NCBI GenBank assembly: GCA_965116555.1
Contig: OZ220698.1
Coordinates: forward strand, 372,001 to 436,000
Origin: DAOUJH01 sp965116555
GTDB taxonomy: Bacteria > Chloroflexota > Dehalococcoidia > Lucifugimonadales > QGNO01
Direction: 5' to 3'
DNA length: 64,000 nucleotides
Below, piece after piece: positions 15,820 through 24,150 of the stretch. Each line of letters begins with the position of its first letter. The stretch's first letter is position 1. The notes beneath the pieces were generated by a model, which was not told where the DNA came from, made no database searches, and worked only from the letters and a program-made list of their open reading frames with translations. A program made the translations under genes and the position numbers.

Positions 15820-17802
15820 CTAGGAGACCTTCAGCTCCGCCAGCCTGACGTCTATGTTCTCCGCCTCCAACGACAAACTCTCCCACTCCTGCCAAAGTAA
15901 TCCCGCCTCCTCTTTGAGTGTTCGGTACCGTTCTCCTGCCGACGCGAGCTGGGCTGGGCCGTCGAAGTGGCTGGGTTGCGAGAACATGTCCTCCAATTCA
16001 GCTATGCGAGTCTCGTAGCCGGAGAGCGAAATGTTTATCTCCTCTATCCGCTTTTCCAATCTGCGAGCTTGCCTTGCAAGCGACCGGCGTTGCTCCTCCT
16101 CGGCGCTACGGAGACGGCCCGGACGTCTCCTGGTGGGGGTGTTACCTCCTGAAGCCACGGTCGCGCCGTTCGAGGCTGGGTCGGCTGTGTTGCCACGGAC
16201 CTCGGCCTGTTTCCTATACAGGTACGCATCGTAGTCGCCGGGGAATACGGTGGGCCGTCCTGCGTTAATCTCAATGATTGTGTTGGCAACCTGCCGTATC
16301 AGAGTCCGATCATGGGTTATCAGACAAATCGTGCCGTGGTAGTCCTCGAGGGCGTCCGCAAGCACCTCCCTGGAAGCGATGTCCAGGTGGTTCGTCGGCT
16401 CGTCCAGGAGTAGGAGGTTGCTGGGTTGGAAGAGCAGCTTGGCCAGGGCCACCCGCGCCTTCTCTCCGCCGGATAGTACGGATATCGGCTTGCGGACGTC
16501 GTCTCCGCTGAACAAAAAGCCGCCCAGGGTGGTGCGAAGGTTCCGCTCCGGCTCACCCGGCGCCGTATATTGCAGCTCCTCGATGATGGAATTGGCGGGA
16601 TTGAGGAGTTCAATGACGTGCTGTGCGTAGTAGGCCGACACCACGTTGTGGCCGGTCTTTCTCTCCCCCTGGTCGGGTGAAAGGACGCCCGCCAGCAGCT
16701 TCAGCATCGTGGTCTTGCCGGCGCCGTTCGGTCCAACTAGGGCAACGCGGTCGCCGCGTGACAGCGCCAGGTCCATGCCATCATAGACCGTGTTGTCCCC
16801 GTACGATTTGCTCACGTTGGTCAGGGAGATGACCTCGTAGCCGCTCCGGGGAGGCTCTGGAAACGCGTAGCGGATCTTCTTGGTCATCCTTGGCAGTTCG
16901 ACAGTCTTCACCTTGCTGAGCTGTTTCAACCGGCTCTGCACTTGGCTGGCCTTGGTTGCCTTGGCCCGGAAACGCTCCACGAATCGCATCTGCCTCTTCA
17001 TCTCGCGCTCCTGCCTGGCCGCGGCCGCCTGCTTGATCTTCAGGGAACGCTCCCGTGCAAGGAGGTACTCGTCGTAGTTGCCCCTCATCAGGACCACTTC
17101 GTCCTGTTCAATGGCAAGCACCTTGGTTGCGACCTGGTTGAGAAAGGCGCGGTCGTGAGACGTGATGATCACCCCTCCACGAAAGGAGGCCAGGTACTTC
17201 TCGAACCACAGGTTTGCATCAAGGTCAAGGTGATTGGTCGGCTCATCCAGGAGCAGGAGGTCTGGGTTCTTGAACAGCAGCCTTGCCAGCTCTGCCCGCA
17301 TGACCCAGCCGCCGCTGAACTCGCCCATGGGCCGGAGAAAGTCCCCTTCCTTGAACCCAAGGCCGGAGAGGATAGCTTTGGCCTCGTGGTCCCTGTCGCC
17401 CCCGCCTGCGGCCTCAAGCGCCGTCTCAAGCCGGCCGAGGCGTTGCATCAGCTCGGACTGCTTCACCGGGTCAGGTTCCGTAGAAAGAGCTTGCTGCGTG
17501 GCGGTAACCCCGTCCATGAGCGCAACGACATCGGGGCTTGTGTCCAACACCTCCTGGAGGAGAGGTTTGCCCGTAAACAGGGCGGGTTCCTGTTTGAGAT
17601 AGCCTAGAGAGACGTTGCGCTGTCTGGATGTGCTCCCTGAGTCCGGCGAGGTATCGCCCGCCAGAATGTCCAGAAGCGTGGTCTTACCGGAGCCGTTTGG
17701 ACCTATGAGCGCAATGCGGTCCCCGGCGGCCACAGCCAGGTTGAGACCACTGAACAGAGTCTTGTCTGAATAGATTTTGCTGATGTTAGATGCAAATAGC
17801 AT
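15820..17802 (-). CDS. ABC-F family ATPase (Uup/EttA-like)
   Basis: About 660 residues with two ABC ATPase domains and no membrane segments. Both have Walker A (GPNGSGKTT, GPNGAGKTT), ABC signatures (FSGGWVMRAEL, LSGGEKARVAL) and Walker B LLLDEPTNHLD. A charged linker joins them, and the last 90 residues form a coiled coil (ARRLEKRIEEI). ABC-F proteins act on the ribosome to relieve stalling or protect it from antibiotics. The second of two close ATGs was chosen because MLFASNISKIY is the usual family start. A TATAAT lies 9 bases before it and there is no ribosome site, suggesting a leaderless mRNA. Confidence 0.92.
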   Translation of the reverse strand: MLFASNISKIYSDKTLFSGLNLAVAAGDRIALIGPNGSGKTTLLDILAGDTSPDSGSTSRQRNVSLGYLKQEPALFTGKPLLQEVLDTSPDVVALMDGVTATQQALSTEPDPVKQSELMQRLGRLETALEAAGGGDRDHEAKAILSGLGFKEGDFLRPMGEFSGGWVMRAELARLLFKNPDLLLLDEPTNHLDLDANLWFEKYLASFRGGVIITSHDRAFLNQVATKVLAIEQDEVVLMRGNYDEYLLARERSLKIKQAAAARQEREMKRQMRFVERFRAKATKASQVQSRLKQLSKVKTVELPRMTKKIRYAFPEPPRSGYEVISLTNVSKSYGDNTVYDGMDLALSRGDRVALVGPNGAGKTTMLKLLAGVLSPDQGERKTGHNVVSAYYAQHVIELLNPANSIIEELQYTAPGEPERNLRTTLGGFLFSGDDVRKPISVLSGGEKARVALAKLLFQPSNLLLLDEPTNHLDIASREVLADALEDYHGTICLITHDRTLIRQVANTIIEINAGRPTVFPGDYDAYLYRKQAEVRGNTADPASNGATVASGGNTPTRRRPGRLRSAEEEQRRSLARQARRLEKRIEEINISLSGYETRIAELEDMFSQPSHFDGPAQLASAGERYRTLKEEAGLLWQEWESLSLEAENIDVRLAELKVS

Positions 17803-17850
17803 TTGCATCGCATTATATCTATTGGACGCAAGTGTGGAGGGTAAGGGCAA

Positions 17851-18110
17851 ATCATGCCCAGACCTACGAATGGTTACAAAAGGTCATATAATATTGAGGA
17901 CGAGGTCACGCCTAAGATACATATTTTTGTGGTAAACTCCCCAGGCGTTTATTGACACTATGTATCAACTACATCAGCTAGGGCCCTGTTGTATCCCGTT
18001 GTTCAGGACTGCGGTGTTCTCGAATGAGAACGCCCGCTTTCCCCATGCTGACGTGGTCCTGACCGCTGAGCGAACCCGCCCAATTACCCATAAGGAGTTG
18101 ACCTACCAAA
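17851..18110. promoter_or_regulatory. Divergent intergenic region before the large surface protein
   Basis: The 260-base region holds a TATAAT near 17887 and TTGACA near 17953 on the plus strand, but no convincing promoter pair. A hairpin at 18011-18037 (GCGGTGTTCTC, GAAT loop, GAGAACGCCCGC) is followed by TTTCCCC and could be an attenuator-like element in the leader of the surface protein. AAGGAG lies 13 bases before the ATG, longer than usual. Confidence 0.3.
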
Positions 18111-20528
18111 ATGAGACAATGTCGCAATAAACCCACGAAGCGGACCTGGAAGATTCTCGCACTCTGCCTGTTGGCATCCGCCCTGGCGGCGGCTTTTGCA
18201 TTTTCCGCGCCGGCCCAGGCCCAGAACGAGACCTACGTGGATCTGTCCATCGAAATCAGTGTAGAAAACAGTGCGTGGAATTTTGTCGCCAGGAACCAGG
18301 GGAGCGCCGCCGCGTATGGCGTTACGGTGGACATCGAAATCGCCGACCAGATTATTCATGCCGGCAGCGCTGGATTCGAACGAAAGAGCGGCACGACCTG
18401 CTCCGGCCTCATTCCCGGCACAACCTGCATCAGCGGGGTCTGGACTGTGGGCGCACTGGGAGCGGGCGAGGAAACCAGTTTTGCTATTGGCCCCAGATTG
18501 GCATCGGGGCTGACGTGTTGCTCAGGGAACTCCGATAGTCGGTCGGTCCCCGCCCGGGCGGTTATCAAGAACACGATCCCAGAGGAGGAGGAACGCTTCA
18601 AGGGCGACAATACCGCCGTTGGCTGGATTTATGTCAATCAGGGTGGGACCGACACCGAAGCCGCGGTGGGGCGGTACTGGCTTGAGGCCAGCGTGGACGA
18701 TCTTCTTCCGGACGCCGGCGAAGCTGTGAAGTTCAAATTCACGATACTTTCGCCTACAACCCATCACAAGTTTATTCACGACGCAAAAGTGCGGCTGAAG
18801 CTGGACAATGGCATGGGAACACCCAACGCCACAACAACGACCGGCACGGCCACCTTCGGCGCGGCCGATGGTCTGGACCGGACCTGGGACTGGGATTTGA
18901 CTTTATCACCCGGCACGACGTTTTCGGGCGCCGCCTTCGAACTGTCAACCACCCTAAACAACCCGCTGCCCGCCGGAGTAGCGCGCTCGGACCTGTGTCT
19001 CACCGCCGATCTGACGGCGCGCCCGGGCAACAATCTCGGCTCGGTGGATTTTGTCAGCTACACCAGCGCCGAAATCTGCCTCCGGGAGGACCCGGTCGTC
19101 CTGTTCCAGGAGGGGCAGGCCACCCTATTCAGCATTTACCCATGCGTGGGCGTCACGTCCTACCCTTGCTCGAGCGCTGACACCATCGAAATGCGCGTGA
19201 TTGGAGACAGCGCCGCCAGGGCGGCCGGGGTAGCCCGCGATGAAGCCCTGCTGGATCCGGCCAGAGTCTTCGTCCATGTCAAGGACCCCGAAGGCCGCAG
19301 AGTAGACAGCCACAGCGGAAGTGTGAATTCGGGTACTGCGCCCTCTTGGCATACGTTGAGACCGGCGCACACCGACATTGGAGACACTGCTGTGGACGGC
19401 GTCGATGTGCGCTACACCCTCCTGGCATTCGCCAGCGGCCAGCAAGCCAACTACAGCCAACTGGACCGCACCGTGACAGTGGCCGGACTGGCCGGATCAG
19501 CGGCTCCGGGAGCGGTCAATATACGATACCCAACAGGCAGCCCGGACGCTGAATTTGCTGCCAACCCGAGTGCAACCGACACAAATTCCTGGCTCCCAGC
19601 CAATAATACAACAAAGTTCATTCGTTTCGTGGAGTTCGAGGAACTGGGCACCTACAAGCTCGATTACACCGCAACCCTTACCCATACCGACACGACCAAC
19701 CACCCCAACCCTTACTCCGGCACGGGCAGCTACATCTTTCACGTAGGTCCCGTAGCGGAGTTGGACGTCAGCGACGGCGGCGCCGGCTTAGCGCCGTCCG
19801 GAACCCGTGCCTTCACCATCGTCGCCGTGAACAACGGCCCCGACGACGCCCCCGACGTCCGAGTTACCGGCCTGAACGACGGCGACTACGTCTCCCACAG
19901 CGCCACCGGGGGCAGCTTCAATTCTACGACCGGCGTCTGGACCATCGGTGAGCTAAAGAACAGCGAATTCTACCAGGACATTTACGGGCGCGATGGGGAG
20001 ATACTGACCATCATCACCAGCGCCGCAGTGAATACCGAGATCACCGCCTCCATCAGCAACACCCAGGACTACACGGTGTGCATCGACAGCAGCGGCGACG
20101 ATGTGGACGCCGCCACCGAAAGCGCCTGCAAGCCCGACGCAACCTCCACCAACACCTGGCACACGGCCAAATACTACGACTACATCGGCGACAACGACTC
20201 GGCGACCATCGAGGCGAGGCGCGGCACCGGCACGGCGATGCGGACCGCCCAGGCCACCGCCGGGGTCAGCCTGTCCTGGCCGCCCCGGTCCGGGTCGGCC
20301 TACTACGTCGTCGAGGTCTCGGAAGACGGCGGCGCATCCTGGACGCTGCTGAAGCGGTGGATCAGGGACACCAGCTACACCCACACCGGCATTCCGATAG
20401 GGGCCACGCGCCACTACCGGGTCTTCGCGGTGGGCCGGGACGGCAAGGCCTGCCCTTCGCCAGGGCCAGCGCCGTGGCCGGCAGCGGCGGCCGGGAGACC
20501 TCCCCGCCGGGCGCGCCTGAGCAGATGA
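18111..20528 (+). CDS. Large secreted surface protein, 5' portion (signal peptide, adhesin-like domains)
   Basis: 805 residues in this frame. A Sec signal peptide is clear (KILALCLLASALAAAFAF, cleavage near AQAQ). The extracellular part has repeated CARDB/DUF11-like beta domains, seen as GVTVDIEIAD...VGALGAGEE near 60-120 and PDVRVTGLNDGD...IGELKN near 580-640, and the start of an FN3 domain (SLSWPPRSGSAYYVVEVSED). The last 26 residues (ACPSPGPAPWP onward) are out-of-frame noise: a missing C near 20450 shifts the reading frame, and the true continuation lies in the next entry. High GC and low lysine suit a secreted structural protein. Target unknown. Confidence 0.75.
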   Translation: MRQCRNKPTKRTWKILALCLLASALAAAFAFSAPAQAQNETYVDLSIEISVENSAWNFVARNQGSAAAYGVTVDIEIADQIIHAGSAGFERKSGTTCSGLIPGTTCISGVWTVGALGAGEETSFAIGPRLASGLTCCSGNSDSRSVPARAVIKNTIPEEEERFKGDNTAVGWIYVNQGGTDTEAAVGRYWLEASVDDLLPDAGEAVKFKFTILSPTTHHKFIHDAKVRLKLDNGMGTPNATTTTGTATFGAADGLDRTWDWDLTLSPGTTFSGAAFELSTTLNNPLPAGVARSDLCLTADLTARPGNNLGSVDFVSYTSAEICLREDPVVLFQEGQATLFSIYPCVGVTSYPCSSADTIEMRVIGDSAARAAGVARDEALLDPARVFVHVKDPEGRRVDSHSGSVNSGTAPSWHTLRPAHTDIGDTAVDGVDVRYTLLAFASGQQANYSQLDRTVTVAGLAGSAAPGAVNIRYPTGSPDAEFAANPSATDTNSWLPANNTTKFIRFVEFEELGTYKLDYTATLTHTDTTNHPNPYSGTGSYIFHVGPVAELDVSDGGAGLAPSGTRAFTIVAVNNGPDDAPDVRVTGLNDGDYVSHSATGGSFNSTTGVWTIGELKNSEFYQDIYGRDGEILTIITSAAVNTEITASISNTQDYTVCIDSSGDDVDAATESACKPDATSTNTWHTAKYYDYIGDNDSATIEARRGTGTAMRTAQATAGVSLSWPPRSGSAYYVVEVSEDGGASWTLLKRWIRDTSYTHTGIPIGATRHYRVFAVGRDGKACPSPGPAPWPAAAAGRPPRRARLSR

Positions 20529-22783
20529 CGCTGAACGCCACGCCTGCCAGCCGCACGGAGATCCTGCTTAGCTGGGTGAGGCCTGCGGACTACGGCTCGC
20601 CCATCACCGGATACACCCTGCAGGCGGCCAACGGCAGGAACGGCCCCTGGCTCAACGTGGAACCCCAGCCGGACACTCACTATCTTGACTACACCTACGG
20701 AGGCCTGGAACCCAACACGCGCAGGTACTTCCGCATCCGGGCGACCAACCAGTTCGGCAGCGGCCTCTGGTCGGAGGTGGCGGAAGCCAGGACGCTGGCC
20801 GCGGGTGTGCCCGGCGCGCCCAGGTACCTGGGCGCAGGCCCCTTCGGCGACAATGCCGTCAGCGTGTACTGGAGCCAGCCTGCGGACGACAGTGGCTCGC
20901 CCGTCACCCAGTACGAGGTGCAGTGGTCGGCCGACGGCAGCACCGGGTGGAGGCGGGTAGGCAGCACCGGGAGCACCAGCCTGAACCATACCGGCCTGAC
21001 CGCCGGCCAGGAGTACTGGTACCAGGTGCGGGCCCGCAACAGCGCGGGGTGGGGCCCCTGGTCCCAGCCGCCCGTATCGGCGGTGCCCACGGGCGTGCAG
21101 CCGCCGGACGCCCCCTACCCGCGTACCGAGCGCAACGGCTCGACCGCCATGGACATTATGTGGGACCCGCCCTACGAGGACGGGGGCGGGGACATCACCG
21201 GCTACCAGATCGAGTGGTCCGCCACCGGGGTGGAAGGCACCTTCAGAAGCCTGGCCAGTCCGGCGGCCACCGCCCGTCTCTACACTCACACCGGACTGAC
21301 GCCGGGCGCCGAGTACCACTACCGGATGCGGGCCCGCAACAGCGCCGGGTGGGGCCCGTGGTCGGAGACCGTGTGGGACAGCACCGAGAGAAACGTGGTG
21401 CCGGACGCGCCCAGCCTCACGGTTACGGCCAACGGCTCGTCGGAGATCAACCTGTCGTGGAACAGGCCCGACGGCAACGGGGCTCCCGTCACCGAGTATG
21501 AGCTGGAGTATTACGACGATGAATACGAGGGCTGGTACTGGCTGACCCGCGGCGGGGTGCCGGAGGACACAACCCACCACACCGACGGCGGGCTGGAACC
21601 CGGCACGGAGAGGCAATACCGCATCCGGGCCTACAACGACAACGGCGCGGGCCAGTGGTCGGCGGTCCGCACGGCGCGCACCGACTCCAGCGAGCTGGCA
21701 GCACCAACCAACCTGTCCGCCGCCGCCGCCGATGATCCCCATTCTGAAAAGCGGATCGTCCTGACGTGGGGTGAATTGGAAGGCGCCAGCAGCTACCGGA
21801 TCGAGCGGTCCCGGTACGAGGGCGGGCCGTGGGAACGGCTGGCCAACGGCCACCGGTCCACCACCTACACCGACAGCCGCGACCTTTACCCGGGCATGAC
21901 GCGGTACTACCGGGTCGCCGGGACCGGGAGCGGCGGAACGGGCGTGTGGTCCGGCGCGGTATCCGGCACCACCGCTGTTCTGCCCGGCAACAAGGCGGCG
22001 CGGCCGCCGGATGCTCCCACGCTGCTGCGTTTCACCAGCGTGGGCCAGGACTCGGTGAGCATTGCCTGGGACCGGCCGGTCAGCGACGGCGGCGCGCCGA
22101 TTACCGGCTACGAGTACGGGGAGTACTTTGGAGGAAACACCATCAAGACGACAGGCACGTCGGGCACCATCCGCGGCCTGGAAGAAGGGCTGTTCCACTC
22201 CTTCCGGGTGCGAGCGGTGAACGCTGTCGGCGAAGGCGAGTGGAGCGATGAAATCTACACGTCGGTGTGGCCGGACCGGAGCGAGCAGGTGCGGGTCAGC
22301 TCGACCAACATCACCGTCAATGAGGGCGGCACGGCCTCGTTCACGGTCAGCCTGAACCGGCAGCCGCCGCTGCCCGTGGCCATCAGCGTCTATCCCAGGG
22401 GCTCCGAAGCCGACGACCTCCTGTCGGATGCGTATCGGTACCTGGACAAGGTATTGATTCCCAGCGGCTGGAGCCATCCGGACGGGTATGACTGGAGCGA
22501 CCGCACCCACAACTGGAGCCAGGGAGTGCCGGTGTCCATCGCCATTCCCGACGATGATGTGGACAATCCGGATCGGGTCATGGTAATAGACGTATCGGTC
22601 TGGCTCCTGGGCGCCAGGGAACTGGGCATCTTCGGCGACGAATGGAACAGCAAGTGGGGGATAAACCCGGACCGGCCGTGCTCAGGGGACCCAGACTCGA
22701 CCTGCCCCACGGAGTGGGACAGGTCGCAGTGGCGGAGCTTCACCGGGCCGAGCGTCAAGATCACCGTGCGGGACAACGACTAG
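20450..22783 (+). CDS. Large secreted surface protein, 3' portion (FN3 repeats, Calx-beta-like end)
   Basis: About 777 residues in the frame that continues the previous protein. The broken FN3 domain resumes as LPFARASAVAG, followed by six FN3 domains opening with a PxAP motif (for example PPGAPEQMTLNATP, VPDAPSLTVTANG, PPDAPTLLRFTSVG) and carrying the repeated RARNSAGWGPWS strand. The end resembles a Calx-beta domain (NITVNEGGTASFTVSL). ATG 20525-20527 overlaps the upstream stop as ATGA and could start a separate gene, but it has no signal peptide, and domain continuity favours one protein of about 1,557 residues. Likely an adhesion or cell-surface scaffold. Confidence 0.7.
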   Translation: MPFARASAVAGSGGRETSPPGAPEQMTLNATPASRTEILLSWVRPADYGSPITGYTLQAANGRNGPWLNVEPQPDTHYLDYTYGGLEPNTRRYFRIRATNQFGSGLWSEVAEARTLAAGVPGAPRYLGAGPFGDNAVSVYWSQPADDSGSPVTQYEVQWSADGSTGWRRVGSTGSTSLNHTGLTAGQEYWYQVRARNSAGWGPWSQPPVSAVPTGVQPPDAPYPRTERNGSTAMDIMWDPPYEDGGGDITGYQIEWSATGVEGTFRSLASPAATARLYTHTGLTPGAEYHYRMRARNSAGWGPWSETVWDSTERNVVPDAPSLTVTANGSSEINLSWNRPDGNGAPVTEYELEYYDDEYEGWYWLTRGGVPEDTTHHTDGGLEPGTERQYRIRAYNDNGAGQWSAVRTARTDSSELAAPTNLSAAAADDPHSEKRIVLTWGELEGASSYRIERSRYEGGPWERLANGHRSTTYTDSRDLYPGMTRYYRVAGTGSGGTGVWSGAVSGTTAVLPGNKAARPPDAPTLLRFTSVGQDSVSIAWDRPVSDGGAPITGYEYGEYFGGNTIKTTGTSGTIRGLEEGLFHSFRVRAVNAVGEGEWSDEIYTSVWPDRSEQVRVSSTNITVNEGGTASFTVSLNRQPPLPVAISVYPRGSEADDLLSDAYRYLDKVLIPSGWSHPDGYDWSDRTHNWSQGVPVSIAIPDDDVDNPDRVMVIDVSVWLLGARELGIFGDEWNSKWGINPDRPCSGDPDSTCPTEWDRSQWRSFTGPSVKITVRDND

Positions 22784-23050
22784 CGGCACAAAGGGGGCAC
22801 GGAGGAGGATGGCAACAACACCGCGATCACGAAGAAGATGAGCGGTCCAGACGAGTGACGGGCTGACGGCCAGGGAAAGTACAAGATGAAGACTGAGGCC
22901 ACAAGGGCCGAACCAGCCCCTGTCATCCTCCTCGATGGTGTCTCCATGATAAGAGAGGTGTGTTAGGATAACCGCGGTTACATTCTAGGCTGCGCCAGGA
23001 ATACCGACCGGCGTAGCTTCGCCTATACTTTGATTTTAGGAGGATGGATC
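22784..23050. other. Intergenic region between surface protein and peroxiredoxin
   Basis: No convincing gene is present. A -10-like TATACT (23024-23029) and a strong AGGAGG site (23039-23044) sit just before the peroxiredoxin start. Confidence 0.5.
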
Positions 23051-23527
23051 ATGGCGGTTGAAATTGGACAGGAAGCCCCTGGATTTAGCTTGTATGATCA
23101 GGACCGCAACGAGCGGTGTCTGGCGGAATTCAGAGGGAAGAACGTGGTCTTGGCTTTCTTTCCGGGCGCGTTCACCGGGGTCTGCACCACAGAGATGTGT
23201 GCGTTGAGAGACCAAGCAGGCGAGTTCAATTCGTTGAACGCCCAGGTCCTGGGGATAAGCGTCGACCCTCCCTTTGCGCAAAAGGCCTGGGCCGACGCCA
23301 ACAATCTGAACTTCCCTGTATTGAGCGATTTCAACCGTGAGGTGGTGAACCAATATGACGTAGCCTTGCCCAATCTGGCGGGATTGCAGGGTTACGTTGC
23401 GGCGAACCGGGCGGTGTTCATCGTGGACAAGGACGGGGTGGTGCGTTACAGATGGCTTGCGCCCTCTCCGGCCAACGAGCCCGACTATGAGGAAGTCCGG
23501 CGGGCCTTGGGCGAGTTGTCCGCTTAG
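23051..23527 (+). CDS. Peroxiredoxin (BCP/AhpE-like)
   Basis: 158 residues of the thioredoxin-fold AhpC/TSA family. The peroxidatic cysteine is in FFPGAFTGVCTTEMC, where a second cysteine lies four residues later, suggesting an intramolecular disulphide as in some BCP/PrxQ proteins. The conserved FPVLSDFNREVVNQYDV and RAVFIVDKDGVVRY follow. The enzyme reduces peroxides using thiol donors. The start ATG at 23051 was chosen because AGGAGG lies 6 bases upstream; an earlier in-frame start lacks this. Confidence 0.92.
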   Translation: MAVEIGQEAPGFSLYDQDRNERCLAEFRGKNVVLAFFPGAFTGVCTTEMCALRDQAGEFNSLNAQVLGISVDPPFAQKAWADANNLNFPVLSDFNREVVNQYDVALPNLAGLQGYVAANRAVFIVDKDGVVRYRWLAPSPANEPDYEEVRRALGELSA

Positions 23528-23618
23528 CCGGGGCCGCCGTACAAGCATAGGATTGGGTCGCGCTGACGCACGGCCATACATTTGGACGCGGGCCCAAGGA
23601 CAGTAGGCGCAGGGAGAG

Positions 23619-24023
23619 CTACTCGGTGGAGGGGTCGTGCTCTACGACGATTTCCACCGGCGCGTTGCGCGCTACGATCAGCTCCATCGGCTCCGTCGAG
23701 CTGTCGTTGACGGGCTGATGTACCGAATTCGGCGGCACATAGATGAAGTCGCCCGCTGCTATCGCCAAGCTGTTCTCCAGCCGCTTTCCGGTGAGGAACC
23801 GCCCCTTGCCCTTCAGCACGTAAATGGCGGACTCGCAGTTTACGTGGTAGTGAGGCGAGGAAGCGCAGCCGGGCGGAATGGTGGCGATCGCAAGATGAAT
23901 GCCCTCGGCGCCCACCAGCGCCTGCGACACGCCAGCCAGCCGCGTCATCGCACCCGACGCAACCTCCACCTCAAGCTCGCCCGGCCTTATGACCGTGCAC
24001 TTAGCGTCGAGATCATTATCCAT
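23619..24023 (-). CDS. Cupin-domain protein
   Basis: 134 residues forming a single cupin barrel. Metal-binding motif 1 is seen as PHYHVNCESAIYVLKGKG (two His plus Glu), and motif 2 as GDFIYVPPNSVHQPVND. The substrate is not evident; such proteins include dioxygenases, isomerases and binding proteins. No ribosome site precedes the ATG at 24021-24023. Instead TACAAT lies 8 bases upstream, with TTCTTG 17 bases further, so the mRNA probably starts at the A of the ATG (leaderless). Confidence 0.85.
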   Translation of the reverse strand: MDNDLDAKCTVIRPGELEVEVASGAMTRLAGVSQALVGAEGIHLAIATIPPGCASSPHYHVNCESAIYVLKGKGRFLTGKRLENSLAIAAGDFIYVPPNSVHQPVNDSSTEPMELIVARNAPVEIVVEHDPSTE

Positions 24024-24060
24024 AGAGCGAGATTGTACCACTACCCAGGTGTGGCAAGAA
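24024..24060 (-). promoter_or_regulatory. Promoter of the leaderless cupin gene
   Basis: On the minus strand TTCTTG and TACAAT (plus 24032-24037) are spaced 17 bases apart. The -10 ends 8 bases before the ATG, so the transcription start would coincide with the start codon. Confidence 0.5.
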
Positions 24061-24150
24061 TAGCCACAGGCTAAGCTCAGGCAGACTCAACTTTCCTCGC
24101 CATGAGTCCGGCGTCTTCGGCCTGCTTGATACGACCCCCTAAGGCGTATC

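Noticed and set aside
20414..22510. A 698-codon open frame on the minus strand under the FN3 region
   Set aside because: It is antisense to a protein with clear FN3 motifs and low-complexity Val/Gly/Arg; long antisense frames are expected in GC-rich coding DNA.
20525..22783. Separate gene starting at the ATGA overlap
   Set aside because: No signal peptide or ribosome site, and the FN3 domain crosses the frame change; a single-base break explains it better, although it cannot be excluded.
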